In this document: piece by piece, positions 18,681 to 27,819 of the stretch
Layout of the letters: every line of letters begins with the position of its first letter
Position numbering within the stretch: position 1 is the stretch's first letter
Assembly (NCBI RefSeq): GCF_001629705.1
Contig: NZ_CP015378.1
Span: 1,736,001 to 1,800,000 of the forward strand
Reading direction: 5' to 3'
Source: Fictibacillus phosphorivorans
Lineage (GTDB): Bacteria > Bacillota > Bacilli > Bacillales > Fictibacillaceae
Length of the DNA stretch: 64,000 nt
Translations under genes and position numbers: made by a program
The notes under the pieces: generated by a model
The model's database searches: none
What the model saw: the letters and a program-made list of their open reading frames with translations, nothing else
Told to the model about the DNA's origin: nothing

Positions 18681-19259
18681 TTGAACTTACCTAACAAGAT
18701 TACCATTTCAAGGATTTTTTTGATTCCACTCTTTATGATCGTTCTTTTGGGCGATTTTGATTGGGGAGTATGGAAGATAGCGGGTGAAGAACTCCCAGTC
18801 ACTCATTTTGTAGCAGCATTGATCTTTATCTTTGCATCAAGTACAGATTGGGTCGACGGCTATTATGCTCGCAAATATAACTTAGTTACGAATTTAGGGA
18901 AATTTTTAGACCCACTAGCAGATAAGCTGCTTGTTTCAGCAGCACTTGTAGGGTTAGTTGAACTTGGAGCTGCACCTGCATGGATGGTTATCGTTATTCT
19001 AAGCCGTGAGTTCGCTGTTACTGGAATTCGTGCTGTCGCTTCCGCAGAAGGCGAGGTCATTGCAGCAGGACAGATGGGTAAGCTAAAGATGTGGATTCAA
19101 ATTATTGCGATTTCAGCTCTATTGCTTCATAATCTTCCATTTGCGTGGATCGGATTACCGTTTGCAACGATCAGTCTTTGGGCAGCAACCCTGATCACCT
19201 TATATTCTGGATGGGAGTATTTCGTGAACAGCAAACATATTTTATTAAAATCAAAGTAA
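18681..19259 (+). CDS. pgsA: CDP-diacylglycerol-glycerol-3-phosphate 3-phosphatidyltransferase
   Basis: PgsA makes phosphatidylglycerol phosphate, the precursor of the main anionic phospholipid. The 192-residue membrane protein has the complete CDP-alcohol phosphotransferase motif DG-x2-AR-x8-G-x3-D-x3-D, seen as DGYYARKYN followed by GKFLDPLADK (about residues 57-80). TTG 18681 follows GGAGG. It lies 41 bp after rodZ and is probably co-transcribed. Confidence 0.95.
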   Translation: MNLPNKITISRIFLIPLFMIVLLGDFDWGVWKIAGEELPVTHFVAALIFIFASSTDWVDGYYARKYNLVTNLGKFLDPLADKLLVSAALVGLVELGAAPAWMVIVILSREFAVTGIRAVASAEGEVIAAGQMGKLKMWIQIIAISALLLHNLPFAWIGLPFATISLWAATLITLYSGWEYFVNSKHILLKSK

Positions 19260-19271
19260 ACAAGAATGAAG

Positions 19272-19302
19272 AAAAACAGGAGCACAAAACTCCTGTTTTT
19301 TT
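19272..19302 (+). terminator. Terminator after pgsA
   Basis: AAACAGGAG/CTCCTGTTT hairpin with seven T. Confidence 0.9.
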
Positions 19303-19413
19303 ATTAGCTGTAAGAAAAAACGCAGAAAACAAAAAGAAATGAAAGCCATTTTTTAGAATATATAAGTTTGAATGATAGGAATGGAGAGAATACAATCAAG
19401 GAGCGTGTATGTG

Positions 19414-20655
19414 TTGAACGCAGAAATCATAGCAGTTGGCAGTGAACTTTTATTAGGACAGATCGCAAATACGAATGCTCAGTTTATTTCTAAGGGGCTT
19501 GCAGACATCGGAGTAAACGTTTTTTATCACTCAGTAGCAGGTGATAACCAAAACCGTCTCTCATCCGTTATTCAAACAGCCATGTCACGATCTGATCTGA
19601 TCATCTTTACAGGAGGTCTAGGACCGACAAAAGATGATCTCACGAAGGAAACGATCGCAAAATTATTTCAAAAGGAATTGGTCCATGACGAAGCAGCTCT
19701 TCAGTATATAACCAATTATTTCGTTCAGACCAATCGAGAGATGACACCGAACAATAAGAAGCAAGCTCTAATTATTGAAGGATCTACCGTACTCCCGAAC
19801 GATAATGGTATGGCACCTGGAATGGCGTTTACTCATCGTAACATCACATGTATACTCCTACCTGGACCACCTAGCGAGATGAGACCGATGTTTAACAATT
19901 ATGTTATTCCTTATCTTTATTCTAAGATGGATGTACAGACTAAGTTTCATTCGAGAGTATTACGATTTTTTGGGATTGGTGAATCTGTCTTAGAAACGAA
20001 GCTTCAGGATCTGATCGAGAAACAAAGCAATCCTACGATTGCACCTTTAGCATCTGAACATGAAGTTACGATTCGGCTAACTGCAGCTCACCCTTCAGAA
20101 ACTGAGGCAAAAAGACTGTTAGATGAAGTGGAACAAGAAGTATTGAGTCGTACAGGTTCTTATTTCTATGGATATGATGACGAAACGCTTGAGAATCAGA
20201 CGTTCGATCTTCTACGAAATAATCAGCTGACGATCGCTTCAGCCGAGAGTTTGACGGGTGGACTCTTCAGCAAGATCATTACTGATTTTCCGGGTTCATC
20301 TTCCGTGTATCAAGGAGGAGCCGTCGTTTACTCGAACGCACTGAAACAATCAATGCTTAAAGTACCTCATACTTTAATCACAGATCATGGTGTTGTAAGC
20401 TCACAATGCGCAGAGTGGATGGCAGAAGAAATCAGAAGTCAGACAGAGGCAGATATCGGTATCAGCTTTACAGGTGTTGCTGGTCCAGAGGCACAAGAAG
20501 ACAAGCCGACAGGTACAGTGTTCATCGGAATCTCAATACATGATCAAACACATTCCTTCTCATTAAAACTTGCAGGTACTAGAAAGGCGATTCGAGAAAG
20601 AACAGTTAAGCATGGATTTCGGTATTTAAATCAATTGGTCAAAGAAGGACAATAA
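19414..20655 (+). CDS. cinA: CinA, competence/damage-inducible nicotinamide-nucleotide enzyme
   Basis: The 413-residue protein has an N-terminal MoaB-like domain (NAEIIAVGSELLLGQIANTN, FTGGLGPTKDD) and a C-terminal CinA/PncC domain (SAESLTGGLFSKIITDFPGSS) that in homologues deamidates NMN. Ahead of recA is the usual Bacillus arrangement. TTG 19414 aligns with the family start; GTG 19411 one codon earlier is equally possible, with AAGGAG at 19398-19403 serving both. Confidence 0.93.
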   Translation: MNAEIIAVGSELLLGQIANTNAQFISKGLADIGVNVFYHSVAGDNQNRLSSVIQTAMSRSDLIIFTGGLGPTKDDLTKETIAKLFQKELVHDEAALQYITNYFVQTNREMTPNNKKQALIIEGSTVLPNDNGMAPGMAFTHRNITCILLPGPPSEMRPMFNNYVIPYLYSKMDVQTKFHSRVLRFFGIGESVLETKLQDLIEKQSNPTIAPLASEHEVTIRLTAAHPSETEAKRLLDEVEQEVLSRTGSYFYGYDDETLENQTFDLLRNNQLTIASAESLTGGLFSKIITDFPGSSSVYQGGAVVYSNALKQSMLKVPHTLITDHGVVSSQCAEWMAEEIRSQTEADIGISFTGVAGPEAQEDKPTGTVFIGISIHDQTHSFSLKLAGTRKAIRERTVKHGFRYLNQLVKEGQ

Positions 20656-20661
20656 AAAAAT

Positions 20662-20675
20662 CGAATAAATGTTCG
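20662..20675. promoter_or_regulatory. LexA (SOS) box upstream of recA
   Basis: CGAATAAATGTTCG fits the Gram-positive SOS operator CGAAC-N4-GTTYG with one change and keeps the CGAA...TTCG symmetry. It sits just upstream of the recA promoter. Confidence 0.85.
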
Positions 20676-20683
20676 TAAAATGA

Positions 20684-20712
20684 TTGGCAAATCTATAAAA
20701 AAGAGATATGAT
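20684..20712 (+). promoter_or_regulatory. Probable sigma-A promoter of recA
   Basis: TTGGCA (20684-20689) and TATGAT (20707-20712) are separated by 17 bp, 70 bp before recA. Confidence 0.7.
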
Positions 20713-20782
20713 AGAGAAGTAGCAAGTTACAGAATTAATGAAACAAAAATACATGAAAAAATGAATTTGAGGAGTGAATTGA

Positions 20783-21829
20783 ATGAGCGATAGAAAAGCA
20801 GCTCTAGATATGGCTCTACGCCAAATTGAAAAGCAGTTCGGAAAAGGTTCCATCATGAAATTGGGTGAGCAAACGGAACAGAGAATCTCGACAGTTTCCA
20901 GCGGATCGATCACTTTGGACATCGCACTTGGAATTGGTGGTTACCCTCGCGGAAGAATTATCGAAGTATATGGTCCTGAATCATCAGGTAAAACCACTGT
21001 TGCACTTCATGCCATTGCAGAAGTACAACGTAATGGTGGACAAGCCGCGTTCATTGATGCAGAGCATGCGCTTGACCCTGAATATGCACAAAAGCTAGGC
21101 GTTAACATTGATGAACTCTTATTGTCTCAGCCAGATACTGGTGAACAAGCGCTAGAGATCGCTGAGGCTCTTGTAAGAAGTGGAGCAGTAGATATTTTAA
21201 TCATTGACTCCGTTGCAGCCCTAGTTCCTAAAGCTGAGATCGAAGGAGAAATGGGTGACTCTCACGTTGGTCTTCAAGCTCGTCTAATGTCTCAAGCACT
21301 TCGTAAACTTTCAGGTGCTATTAATAAATCGAAAACCATCGCGGTATTCATCAACCAAATTCGTGAAAAAGTTGGCGTAATGTTTGGGAATCCTGAAACA
21401 ACACCAGGGGGAAGAGCTCTAAAATTCTACTCTTCCGTTCGTCTGGAAGTACGTCGTGCTGAACAGTTGAAACAAGGACAAGATGTTGTTGGTAACAAAA
21501 CAAAGATTAAAGTTGTAAAAAATAAAGTAGCTCCTCCGTTTAGAACGGCTGAAGTTGATATCATGTACGGAGAAGGAATCTCGTATCAAGGAGAGATTCT
21601 CGATATCGGTTCGGATATTGATATCGTTCAAAAAAGTGGTGCTTGGTATTCTTACGAAGGCGAACGTTTAGGTCAAGGACGTGAGAACTCTAAGCAATTC
21701 CTAAAAGAAAACCCTGAGATTGCATCAGCAATCGTAGCTGAAATCCGCAACTATTATCAATTAGAAGGTAAAGCAACGGTTGAAGCAGAAGCCCCTTCCT
21801 TAGAAGAAGAGTTTGAGTTAACAGAATAG
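20783..21829 (+). CDS. recA: RecA recombinase
   Basis: RecA forms filaments on single-stranded DNA, drives strand exchange and triggers LexA self-cleavage. The 348-residue protein has Walker [10 protein letters not shown] (about 65-73), Walker [10 protein letters not shown], the DNA-binding loop 2 region [16 protein letters not shown] and an acidic C-terminal tail. ATG 20783 follows GAGGAGTGAATTG. The SOS box upstream and lexA in the same window indicate standard SOS control. Confidence 0.98.
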   Translation: MSDRKAALDMALRQIEKQFGKGSIMKLGEQTEQRISTVSSGSITLDIALGIGGYPRGRIIEVYGPESSGKTTVALHAIAEVQRNGGQAAFIDAEHALDPEYAQKLGVNIDELLLSQPDTGEQALEIAEALVRSGAVDILIIDSVAALVPKAEIEGEMGDSHVGLQARLMSQALRKLSGAINKSKTIAVFINQIREKVGVMFGNPETTPGGRALKFYSSVRLEVRRAEQLKQGQDVVGNKTKIKVVKNKVAPPFRTAEVDIMYGEGISYQGEILDIGSDIDIVQKSGAWYSYEGERLGQGRENSKQFLKENPEIASAIVAEIRNYYQLEGKATVEAEAPSLEEEFELTE

Positions 21830-21839
21830 CAATTAAGTA

Positions 21840-21870
21840 AAAGACTGGTCAATGCGACCAGTCTTTTTTT
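21840..21870 (+). terminator. Terminator after recA
   Basis: AAGACTGGTC/GACCAGTCTT hairpin with seven T. Confidence 0.92.
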
Positions 21871-21949
21871 GACTCTTATCTAAAGGCTCTTTTTTAAAGG
21901 ATTGTTGCTTTTGGCTTTTTTTTATTCTCACCATCTGCAAATTGATAGT

Positions 21950-22170
21950 AGAGAAAGGTTGCCTGCCTGCCACATGAGTAGCTTCTCGCAAGGCAGGCAT
22001 GCGACGAGGAAGTTCACTCGTCAGTATAAACTCGAAGACGCAGGAGTAGAGAGACAGCCTTGAAGCGGTCAGGTGGAGACTCTTAATGGCGCAAAACGGC
22101 AGGAGGCTCACCGCACGCCCCGTGGAAAGCGCGCAACCTGGAGCGGAAATCAACACTTTCAAGAGCAACA
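21950..22170 (+). repeat. GC-rich Bacillaceae dispersed element
   Basis: The 674-bp recA-rny gap holds a GC-rich block unlike its AT-rich surroundings. It includes GCGGTCAGGTGGAGACTC, GGAGGCTCACCGCACGCC, CCGTGGAAAGCGCGCAACC and GGAGCGGAAATCAACAC. These are the conserved parts of a dispersed element common in Bacillaceae, and a shorter copy is at 12906-13015. An extra inverted repeat (GCCTGCCTGCC near 21962 with GGCAGGC near 21993) precedes it. No coding sequence is apparent. Confidence 0.65.
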
Positions 22171-22187
22171 AAGTCTAAAACAGTCTA

Positions 22188-22275
22188 TTTTCCAAAACTA
22201 GCAATCTGAATTGAAAATAAACTACTTCCAAAAACAGCGATGCATAAGCAAACAGCTTTCCAAAATAGCGAATAT
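22188..22275. repeat. Three diverged units of a TCCAAAA-n-AGCGAT motif
   Basis: TTCCAAAACTAGCAAT, TTCCAAAAACAGCGAT and TTCCAAAATAGCGAAT start at 22190, 22226 and 22258 (spacing 36 and 32). The units are in the same orientation with AT-rich spacers. This differs in motif and period from the 21-bp arrays in the same chromosome. Confidence 0.55.
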
Positions 22276-22503
22276 GACAGGCAAAATATGCTCCTTGCTA
22301 TTTTTAGGTCAAGCAATTATTATAGAAGATTGACTCTCTTGACAAGCTTTAGGCACACCTATAAAATGAAGATATATTTTGATTTCTTATGAAATTAAAA
22401 GATATGTATAGAATTTGTACGACATGAATGGTGCACAGCACATGTAAGACGATTGACGCCAAAAATGCAGTATGAAAAGCAGAAAGCAAGAGGAGGTGGG
22501 AAT

Positions 22504-24069
22504 ATGCCAAGTTTAGCAGTATTCATCTCCAGTTTGCTTGTCTCACTAGGTGTCGGTGCTATTGTCGGATATCTTGTTAGGAAATCAATTGCTGAAGCGA
22601 AGATTTCAAGCGCAGAACGAGCAGCTGCGCAAATTGTTGAAGATGCAAAGCGCGATGCTGACGCCAGCAAGAAAGAAGCGCTGTTAGAAGCAAAAGATGA
22701 AATCCATAAGCTACGTACCGAAGCTGAACGCGAAATTCGCGAACGTCGAAACGAGCTTCAAAAACAAGAACATCGATTGGTTCAAAAAGAAGAGATCCTA
22801 GACAGAAAAAGTGAAACTCTTGACAAAAAAGAGGAATCTTTAGAGCGACGTGAGGAGTCTCTCACCAAAAAACAGCGACAAATTGAAGAGATTGAAAGCA
22901 AAGTGGAGGAATTGCTAGAAGAACAACAGCGAGAGCTTGAGCGCATTTCCAGCATTACCAGGGATGAAGCCCGCCAAATTATCATGACTGAAACTGAGAA
23001 CGAGATGACACATGAGTTGGCGATGATGGTAAAAGAGATGGAGAACCGCGCGAAAGAAGAAGCGGACAAGAAAGCAAAAGAAATTCTTTCCCTAGCTATC
23101 CAACGCTGTGCAGCCGATCACGTAGCAGAAACGACAGTTTCTGTAGTAAACCTTCCTAACGATGAAATGAAAGGAAGAATTATTGGACGTGAAGGACGAA
23201 ACATCAGGACGTTAGAAACGTTAACTGGAATTGACTTAATTATTGATGATACTCCAGAAGCCGTTATTCTGTCTGGTTTTGACCCGATCCGCCGTGAAAT
23301 TGCACGTATGGCTTTGGACAAGCTTGTACAGGATGGAAGAATTCACCCTGCACGAATTGAAGAGATGGTTGAAAAATCACGTCGAGAAGTGGATGAGTAT
23401 ATCCGCGAAGTAGGAGAACAAACAACATTTGAAGTTGGCGTTCACGGACTTCACCCTGATTTGATCAAGATTCTTGGGCGTTTGAAGTATCGTACAAGCT
23501 ACGGTCAGAACGTACTGAAACATTCAACAGAAGTGGCTTACCTAGCTGGCTTAATGGCAGCAGAGGTAGGAGAAGACGTTCATCTTGCAAGACGAGCTGG
23601 ATTGCTTCATGATATCGGTAAGGCGATTGATCATGAAGTAGAAGGCAGTCACGTAGATATTGGTGTTGAACTTGCTACGAAGTACAAAGAGCACCCAGTA
23701 GTAATCAACAGCATTGCGTCTCACCATGGAGACACTGAAGCAACTTCAATCATTGCAACTCTAGTTGCAGCTGCAGATGCACTTTCTGCTGCTAGACCAG
23801 GAGCACGCCGTGAAACACTTGAAACGTATATCCGCAGACTTGAAAAGTTAGAAGAGATTTCGGAATCATTTGATGGTGTTGAAAAATCTTTTGCGATCCA
23901 AGCAGGTCGTGAGATACGTATCATGGTTAAACCGGATATGATTGATGATGTAGCATCATACCGACTAGCACGTGATATTACGAAAAAGATTGAAAGTGAA
24001 CTGGATTATCCAGGACACATTAAAGTGACAGTCATTCGTGAGACTCGAGCAGTTGAATACGCAAAATAA
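22504..24069 (+). CDS. rny: Ribonuclease Y
   Basis: RNase Y is the membrane-anchored endonuclease that starts much mRNA decay in bacilli. The 521-residue product has an N-terminal membrane helix, a long charged coiled coil (about 25-200), a KH domain ([20 protein letters not shown]) and the HD catalytic domain with [13 protein letters not shown] 22504 follows AGAGGAGGTGGG. An upstream in-frame TTG at 22453 lacks a ribosome binding site. Its specificity factor RicA (YmcA) is encoded 7.7 kb downstream. Confidence 0.97.
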   Translation: MPSLAVFISSLLVSLGVGAIVGYLVRKSIAEAKISSAERAAAQIVEDAKRDADASKKEALLEAKDEIHKLRTEAEREIRERRNELQKQEHRLVQKEEILDRKSETLDKKEESLERREESLTKKQRQIEEIESKVEELLEEQQRELERISSITRDEARQIIMTETENEMTHELAMMVKEMENRAKEEADKKAKEILSLAIQRCAADHVAETTVSVVNLPNDEMKGRIIGREGRNIRTLETLTGIDLIIDDTPEAVILSGFDPIRREIARMALDKLVQDGRIHPARIEEMVEKSRREVDEYIREVGEQTTFEVGVHGLHPDLIKILGRLKYRTSYGQNVLKHSTEVAYLAGLMAAEVGEDVHLARRAGLLHDIGKAIDHEVEGSHVDIGVELATKYKEHPVVINSIASHHGDTEATSIIATLVAAADALSAARPGARRETLETYIRRLEKLEEISESFDGVEKSFAIQAGREIRIMVKPDMIDDVASYRLARDITKKIESELDYPGHIKVTVIRETRAVEYAK

Positions 24070-24076
24070 TACACAC

Positions 24077-24109
24077 AAAGCGGTGGGAAATCAGTCCTAC
24101 CGCTTTTTT
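24077..24109 (+). terminator. Terminator after rny
   Basis: AAAGCGGT/ACCGCTTT hairpin with internal GG/CC pairs and a T-run. Confidence 0.85.
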
Positions 24110-24345
24110 ATATGGAATAATGTACTTAAATGTATGAGACGTGAAGCTTTTAAATAAAGAATTCGAAAGAGTTCTTAGACATAAAGTGCGATTTACTAAC
24201 TAGTAAGATTCATCGAAATTTTTATAAAAATCCACTTTTTGGTTTGAAAGAACTTCGTTAAGGGTACTAGAATACCGGGGTTTATTCATAGGGCAGCTGC
24301 TTTAACAAATCAGCAAAAAGAGAGAGAATGCACAATTTTGTTTCG
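24110..24345. other. Gene-free stretch between rny and spoVS
   Basis: No reading frame or structured element is convincing here. In B. subtilis the phosphodiesterase gene ymdB occupies this place; here it is absent from the gap and from the rest of the window. Confidence 0.6.
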
Positions 24346-24375
24346 GCAGGAATACAAGCCTTAATCAATGAATAT
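24346..24375 (+). promoter_or_regulatory. Sigma-H type promoter of spoVS
   Basis: GCAGGAATA (24346-24354) and AATGAATAT (24367-24375), 12 bp apart, fit the sigma-H pattern RnAGGAwww-N11/12-RnnGAATww in every position. B. subtilis spoVS is transcribed by sigma-H, so sequence and knowledge agree. Confidence 0.8.
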
Positions 24376-24413
24376 AGTAGAACAGGTATCTATCCTGAAG
24401 GAGGTTCAAAACA

Positions 24414-24674
24414 ATGGAAATATTAAAAGTTTCAGCAAAATCTAACCCCAACTCTGTAGCTGGTGCACTTGCCGGTGTTCTCCGGGAACGTGGAGGCGCT
24501 GAAATTCAGGCAATCGGAGCAGGTGCATTAAACCAAGCTGTTAAAGCAGTAGCTATCGCACGAGGTTTCGTAGCACCGAGCGGAGTTGACCTCATTTGTA
24601 TTCCAGCATTTACAGATATCTTAATTGATGGGGAAGAACGAACGGCCATTAAATTAATTGTTGAACCACGCTAA
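24414..24674 (+). CDS. spoVS: Stage V sporulation protein S
   Basis: The 86-residue SpoVS (Alba-like fold) is needed for late sporulation and coat assembly. It begins MEILKVSAKSNPNSVAGALAGVLRERG and is full length. GAAGGAGG precedes ATG 24414. It forms a single-gene unit between the sigma-H type promoter and a strong terminator. Confidence 0.97.
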   Translation: MEILKVSAKSNPNSVAGALAGVLRERGGAEIQAIGAGALNQAVKAVAIARGFVAPSGVDLICIPAFTDILIDGEERTAIKLIVEPR

Positions 24675-24682
24675 TTAAAGTG

Positions 24683-24719
24683 AAACCTGCTTGCTCATTA
24701 AAAGAGCAAGCAGGTTTTT
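24683..24719 (+). terminator. Terminator after spoVS
   Basis: AAACCTGCTTGCTC pairs perfectly with GAGCAAGCAGGTTT across a 7-nt loop, followed by T. Confidence 0.92.
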
Positions 24720-24815
24720 AGTTTTATAGACTACTTTTCTTTTTAGAACAGTTACAAAGAATAAGAGGAGGAAATGAGGAAACATATCTAGAATTCTAAC
24801 AGAGTAGCTATTTTT

Positions 24816-24830
24816 ATAAAGCGCTTTCAT
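24816..24830. promoter_or_regulatory. Probable CcpA cre site upstream of korAB
   Basis: ATAAAGCGCTTTCAT contains the cre core AAAGCGCTTT. Read on the minus strand it is ATGAAAGCGCTTTAT, matching TGAAARCGYTTTCA except at the last two bases. It lies 69 bp upstream of the likely korA -10 region, suggesting carbon-source control. Confidence 0.6.
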
Positions 24831-24875
24831 TTGTTTACAATTTTTGTAATCGTTTGAATGATACTAGGCGAAAAC

Positions 24876-24904
24876 TTGCATTTTTATGAAGTTAAGTCTA
24901 GAAT
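24876..24904 (+). promoter_or_regulatory. Probable sigma-A promoter of korAB
   Basis: TTGCAT (24876-24881) and TAGAAT (24899-24904) have a 17-bp spacer, 125 bp before korA. Confidence 0.55.
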
Positions 24905-25028
24905 TGTAGACGTTTAGTACATAATTTAAGTAGACGTGATAATGCGCGTTCAGCACAACATGAAACCATACTAAATCAAACTATTGATTGAAAAATTTAA
25001 CGTTTGGGTTACTGAAAGGGTGGAGTAC

Positions 25029-26771
25029 ATGATTGATCAACTTTCTTGGAAAGTTGGCGGACAGCAAGGTGAAGGAATTGATAGTACAGGTGAAATTTTT
25101 GCGATGGCACTCAACCGCCAAGGCTACTATCTGTATAGCTATCGACACTTTTCTTCCAGAATTAAAGGCGGTCATACCAACAATAAGATTCGTGTAAGCA
25201 CGAGTGAAACCCGTTCGATCTCTGATGATCTTGATATTTTAATAGCATTCGATCAAGAAACGATCGATGTGAATGTACATGAGCTTCGCGATGGTGGTGT
25301 GGTGATTGGAGACTCAAAATTCAATCCTACTGTTCCAGAAGACCTGAATGTTAGATTATATTCGGTGCCATTCACAGAGATTGCAAGTGAACTAGGAACA
25401 TCTCTAATGAAAAACATGGTAGCGATCGGAGCGACTAGTGCTGTTCTAGGTCTTCCTGTAGAAAGCTATTTAGAAGTTGTAGAAGAGATTTTTGCTCGTA
25501 AAGGAGCAAAAGTAGTAGAAAAGAATATGGAAGCTATCCAAAAAGGTGCAGACCGTTTCAATGAATTATCTGGTGGCCAGATTGATGGATTCCAATTAAA
25601 TAAAGCTGATGGCAAAAAGAGAATGTTCATGATTGGAAACGATGCGATCGCTTTAGGATTCGTGGCAGGAGGCGTACGTTTCATGTCCGCTTATCCGATC
25701 ACACCGGCATCTGAGATCATGGAATACTTGATTAAAAAACTGCCAGAGTTTGGCGGAACTGTCATTCAAACAGAAGATGAGATTGCAGCTTGTACGATGG
25801 CAATCGGAGCGAACTATGCAGGTGTTCGTACGATTACATCTTCAGCAGGACCAGGTCTATCCTTGATGATGGAAGCATTAGGTCTGTCTGGGATGACAGA
25901 GGTTCCGTTAGTCGTTGTAGACACACAGCGTGGAGGTCCGTCAACGGGACTACCTACCAAACAAGAGCAATCTGATCTCATGGCGATGATCTACGGTACT
26001 CATGGTGAGATTCCAAAAGTGGTTATGGCACCAAGTACGGTTGAAGAAGCATTCTATGATGCTGTCGAAGCGTTAAATATTGCAGAAGAATATCAGATTC
26101 CTGTTATCTTACTTACTGATCTTCAACTTTCTTTAGGGAAACAATCAGTAGAACCATTAGATTATAGCCGCGTAGAGATTCGACGTGGAAAACTTAATCC
26201 AAAAGAAGAGCTTCCTGATACAGATGATAAAGATGGGTACTTTAAGCGTTATGAAGTAACCGAAGATGGTATTTCTCCTCGTGTTATACCAGGTATGAAA
26301 AATGGTATCCACCATGTAACGGGTGTTGAGCATGATGAGACAGGAAAGCCTTCAGAAGTAGCTGCAAACCGTCAGAAGCAGATGGATAAACGTCTGCGTA
26401 AACTACAAAACCTGCGTTTTAACGTACCGGTTGTCAAACAAGCTCCTCATGATGAAGCTGATGTTCTTTTAGTTGGGTTCAATTCAACAAGAGGAGTGAT
26501 CGAAGAAGCGATCCCTCGTTTAGAAGCAGATGGATTAAAAGTCAACCATGCTCATATTCGATTGATTCATCCGTTCCCTGCCGATGAGATGAAATCGATG
26601 ATCGACAAAGCAAAGAACGTAATCGTTGTCGAGAACAACGCGACAGGACAGCTGGCGAACATCCTAAAAATGAATGTTGGACAGCATGAGAAGATTAAAA
26701 ACTTGTTAAAATATGATGGGAATCCTTTCTTGCCATCAGAAGTTGTCATGAAATGCAAGGAGCTGGTTTAA
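25029..26771 (+). CDS. korA: 2-oxoacid:ferredoxin oxidoreductase, fused gamma-alpha subunit
   Basis: The 580-residue subunit fuses the gamma domain (KVGGQQGEGIDSTGEIFA at the N-terminus) with the alpha domain that helps bind thiamine diphosphate (AYPITPASEIMEYL, residues about 219-232; TSSAGPGLSLMMEALG). With KorB it decarboxylates a 2-oxoacid, most likely 2-oxoglutarate, to the acyl-CoA and reduces ferredoxin. ATG 25029 has AAAGGG about 8 nt upstream; upstream TTG 24984 lacks one. This pair is not at this place in B. subtilis 168. Confidence 0.9.
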   Translation: MIDQLSWKVGGQQGEGIDSTGEIFAMALNRQGYYLYSYRHFSSRIKGGHTNNKIRVSTSETRSISDDLDILIAFDQETIDVNVHELRDGGVVIGDSKFNPTVPEDLNVRLYSVPFTEIASELGTSLMKNMVAIGATSAVLGLPVESYLEVVEEIFARKGAKVVEKNMEAIQKGADRFNELSGGQIDGFQLNKADGKKRMFMIGNDAIALGFVAGGVRFMSAYPITPASEIMEYLIKKLPEFGGTVIQTEDEIAACTMAIGANYAGVRTITSSAGPGLSLMMEALGLSGMTEVPLVVVDTQRGGPSTGLPTKQEQSDLMAMIYGTHGEIPKVVMAPSTVEEAFYDAVEALNIAEEYQIPVILLTDLQLSLGKQSVEPLDYSRVEIRRGKLNPKEELPDTDDKDGYFKRYEVTEDGISPRVIPGMKNGIHHVTGVEHDETGKPSEVAANRQKQMDKRLRKLQNLRFNVPVVKQAPHDEADVLLVGFNSTRGVIEEAIPRLEADGLKVNHAHIRLIHPFPADEMKSMIDKAKNVIVVENNATGQLANILKMNVGQHEKIKNLLKYDGNPFLPSEVVMKCKELV

Positions 26772-26772
26772 T

Positions 26773-27639
26773 ATGGCTACATTTAAAGATTTTCGTAACA
26801 GCATCAAACCGAACTGGTGTCCAGGATGTGGAGATTTTTCTGTACAGGCAGCTATTCAGAGGGCAGCTGCAAATGTAGGTTTAGAACCAGATGATCTTGC
26901 TGTCGTATCAGGAATCGGCTGTTCAGGACGTATTTCAGGATATATCAAATCTTATGGTTTCCATGGGATCCATGGTCGTTCGTTGCCGATCGCGCAAGGT
27001 GTTAAGATGGCAAACCGTGATCTGACTGTTATCGCTTCAGGTGGTGATGGAGATGGGTTCGCGATCGGTATGGGTCACACCGTACATGCGATCAGACGCA
27101 ACATCGATATTACTTATATTGTAATGGACAACCAAATATATGGTCTTACAAAAGGACAAACATCACCGCGATCTGATGTTGGTTTTAAAACGAAGAGTAC
27201 ACCAGAAGGATCTGTAGAGTCAGCGATTGGTGTTATGGAACTCGCTCTAACGGCTGGAGCTACGTTTGTCGCTCAAAGTTTTTCAACGGACTTAAAAGAG
27301 TTAACTTCCATCATCGAAGCTGGTATCAACCATAAAGGCTTCTCATTGATCAACGTTTTCTCTCCTTGTGTGACATACAATAAAGTAAACACATACGACT
27401 GGTTTAAAGAGCATCTCGTATCTTTAAGCACGATTGAAGACTATGATTCTTCAAACCGTATGATGGCGATGCAGACACTAATGGAAAACAAAGGTCTTGT
27501 AAAAGGGATCATCTATCAAGATAAGGTAAAACCTTCTTATCAAGATCTTGCACACGGATACAGCAAAGAAGCACTTGCAAAAGTTGATCTGAACTTGCCT
27601 GAAGAAAAGTTCAATCAATTAATGTCAGAATTCATGTAA
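26773..27639 (+). CDS. korB: 2-oxoacid:ferredoxin oxidoreductase, beta subunit
   Basis: The 288-residue beta subunit binds thiamine diphosphate and probably a [4Fe-4S] cluster: NWCPGCGDFSV near the N-terminus, GIGCSGRIS, the Mg/ThDP motif GGDGDGFAIG, and MDNQIYGLTKGQTSPRS. It starts one base after the korA stop codon, so translation is coupled. No ferredoxin gene is adjacent. Confidence 0.92.
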   Translation: MATFKDFRNSIKPNWCPGCGDFSVQAAIQRAAANVGLEPDDLAVVSGIGCSGRISGYIKSYGFHGIHGRSLPIAQGVKMANRDLTVIASGGDGDGFAIGMGHTVHAIRRNIDITYIVMDNQIYGLTKGQTSPRSDVGFKTKSTPEGSVESAIGVMELALTAGATFVAQSFSTDLKELTSIIEAGINHKGFSLINVFSPCVTYNKVNTYDWFKEHLVSLSTIEDYDSSNRMMAMQTLMENKGLVKGIIYQDKVKPSYQDLAHGYSKEALAKVDLNLPEEKFNQLMSEFM

Positions 27640-27644
27640 GAAAT

Positions 27645-27679
27645 AGCCCTTCTCCTAAAATTTGGAGTGGGGCTTTTTT
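27645..27679 (+). terminator. Terminator after korB
   Basis: AGCCCTTCTCC/GGAGTGGGGCT hairpin (one mismatch, one wobble) with six T. Confidence 0.8.
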
Positions 27680-27819
27680 CTTTTTAAAAAAATCTGTGAA
27701 TTTTTTTGGGTATCTGCGAATGTCCGTGTCGTATGGACACAGCTCTTTACCTCTTTGTTCAATCCATGTACAATTATTTATGGAATTGATTATTAAGGTT
27801 TACAGTGAGGGGTGTTTCT

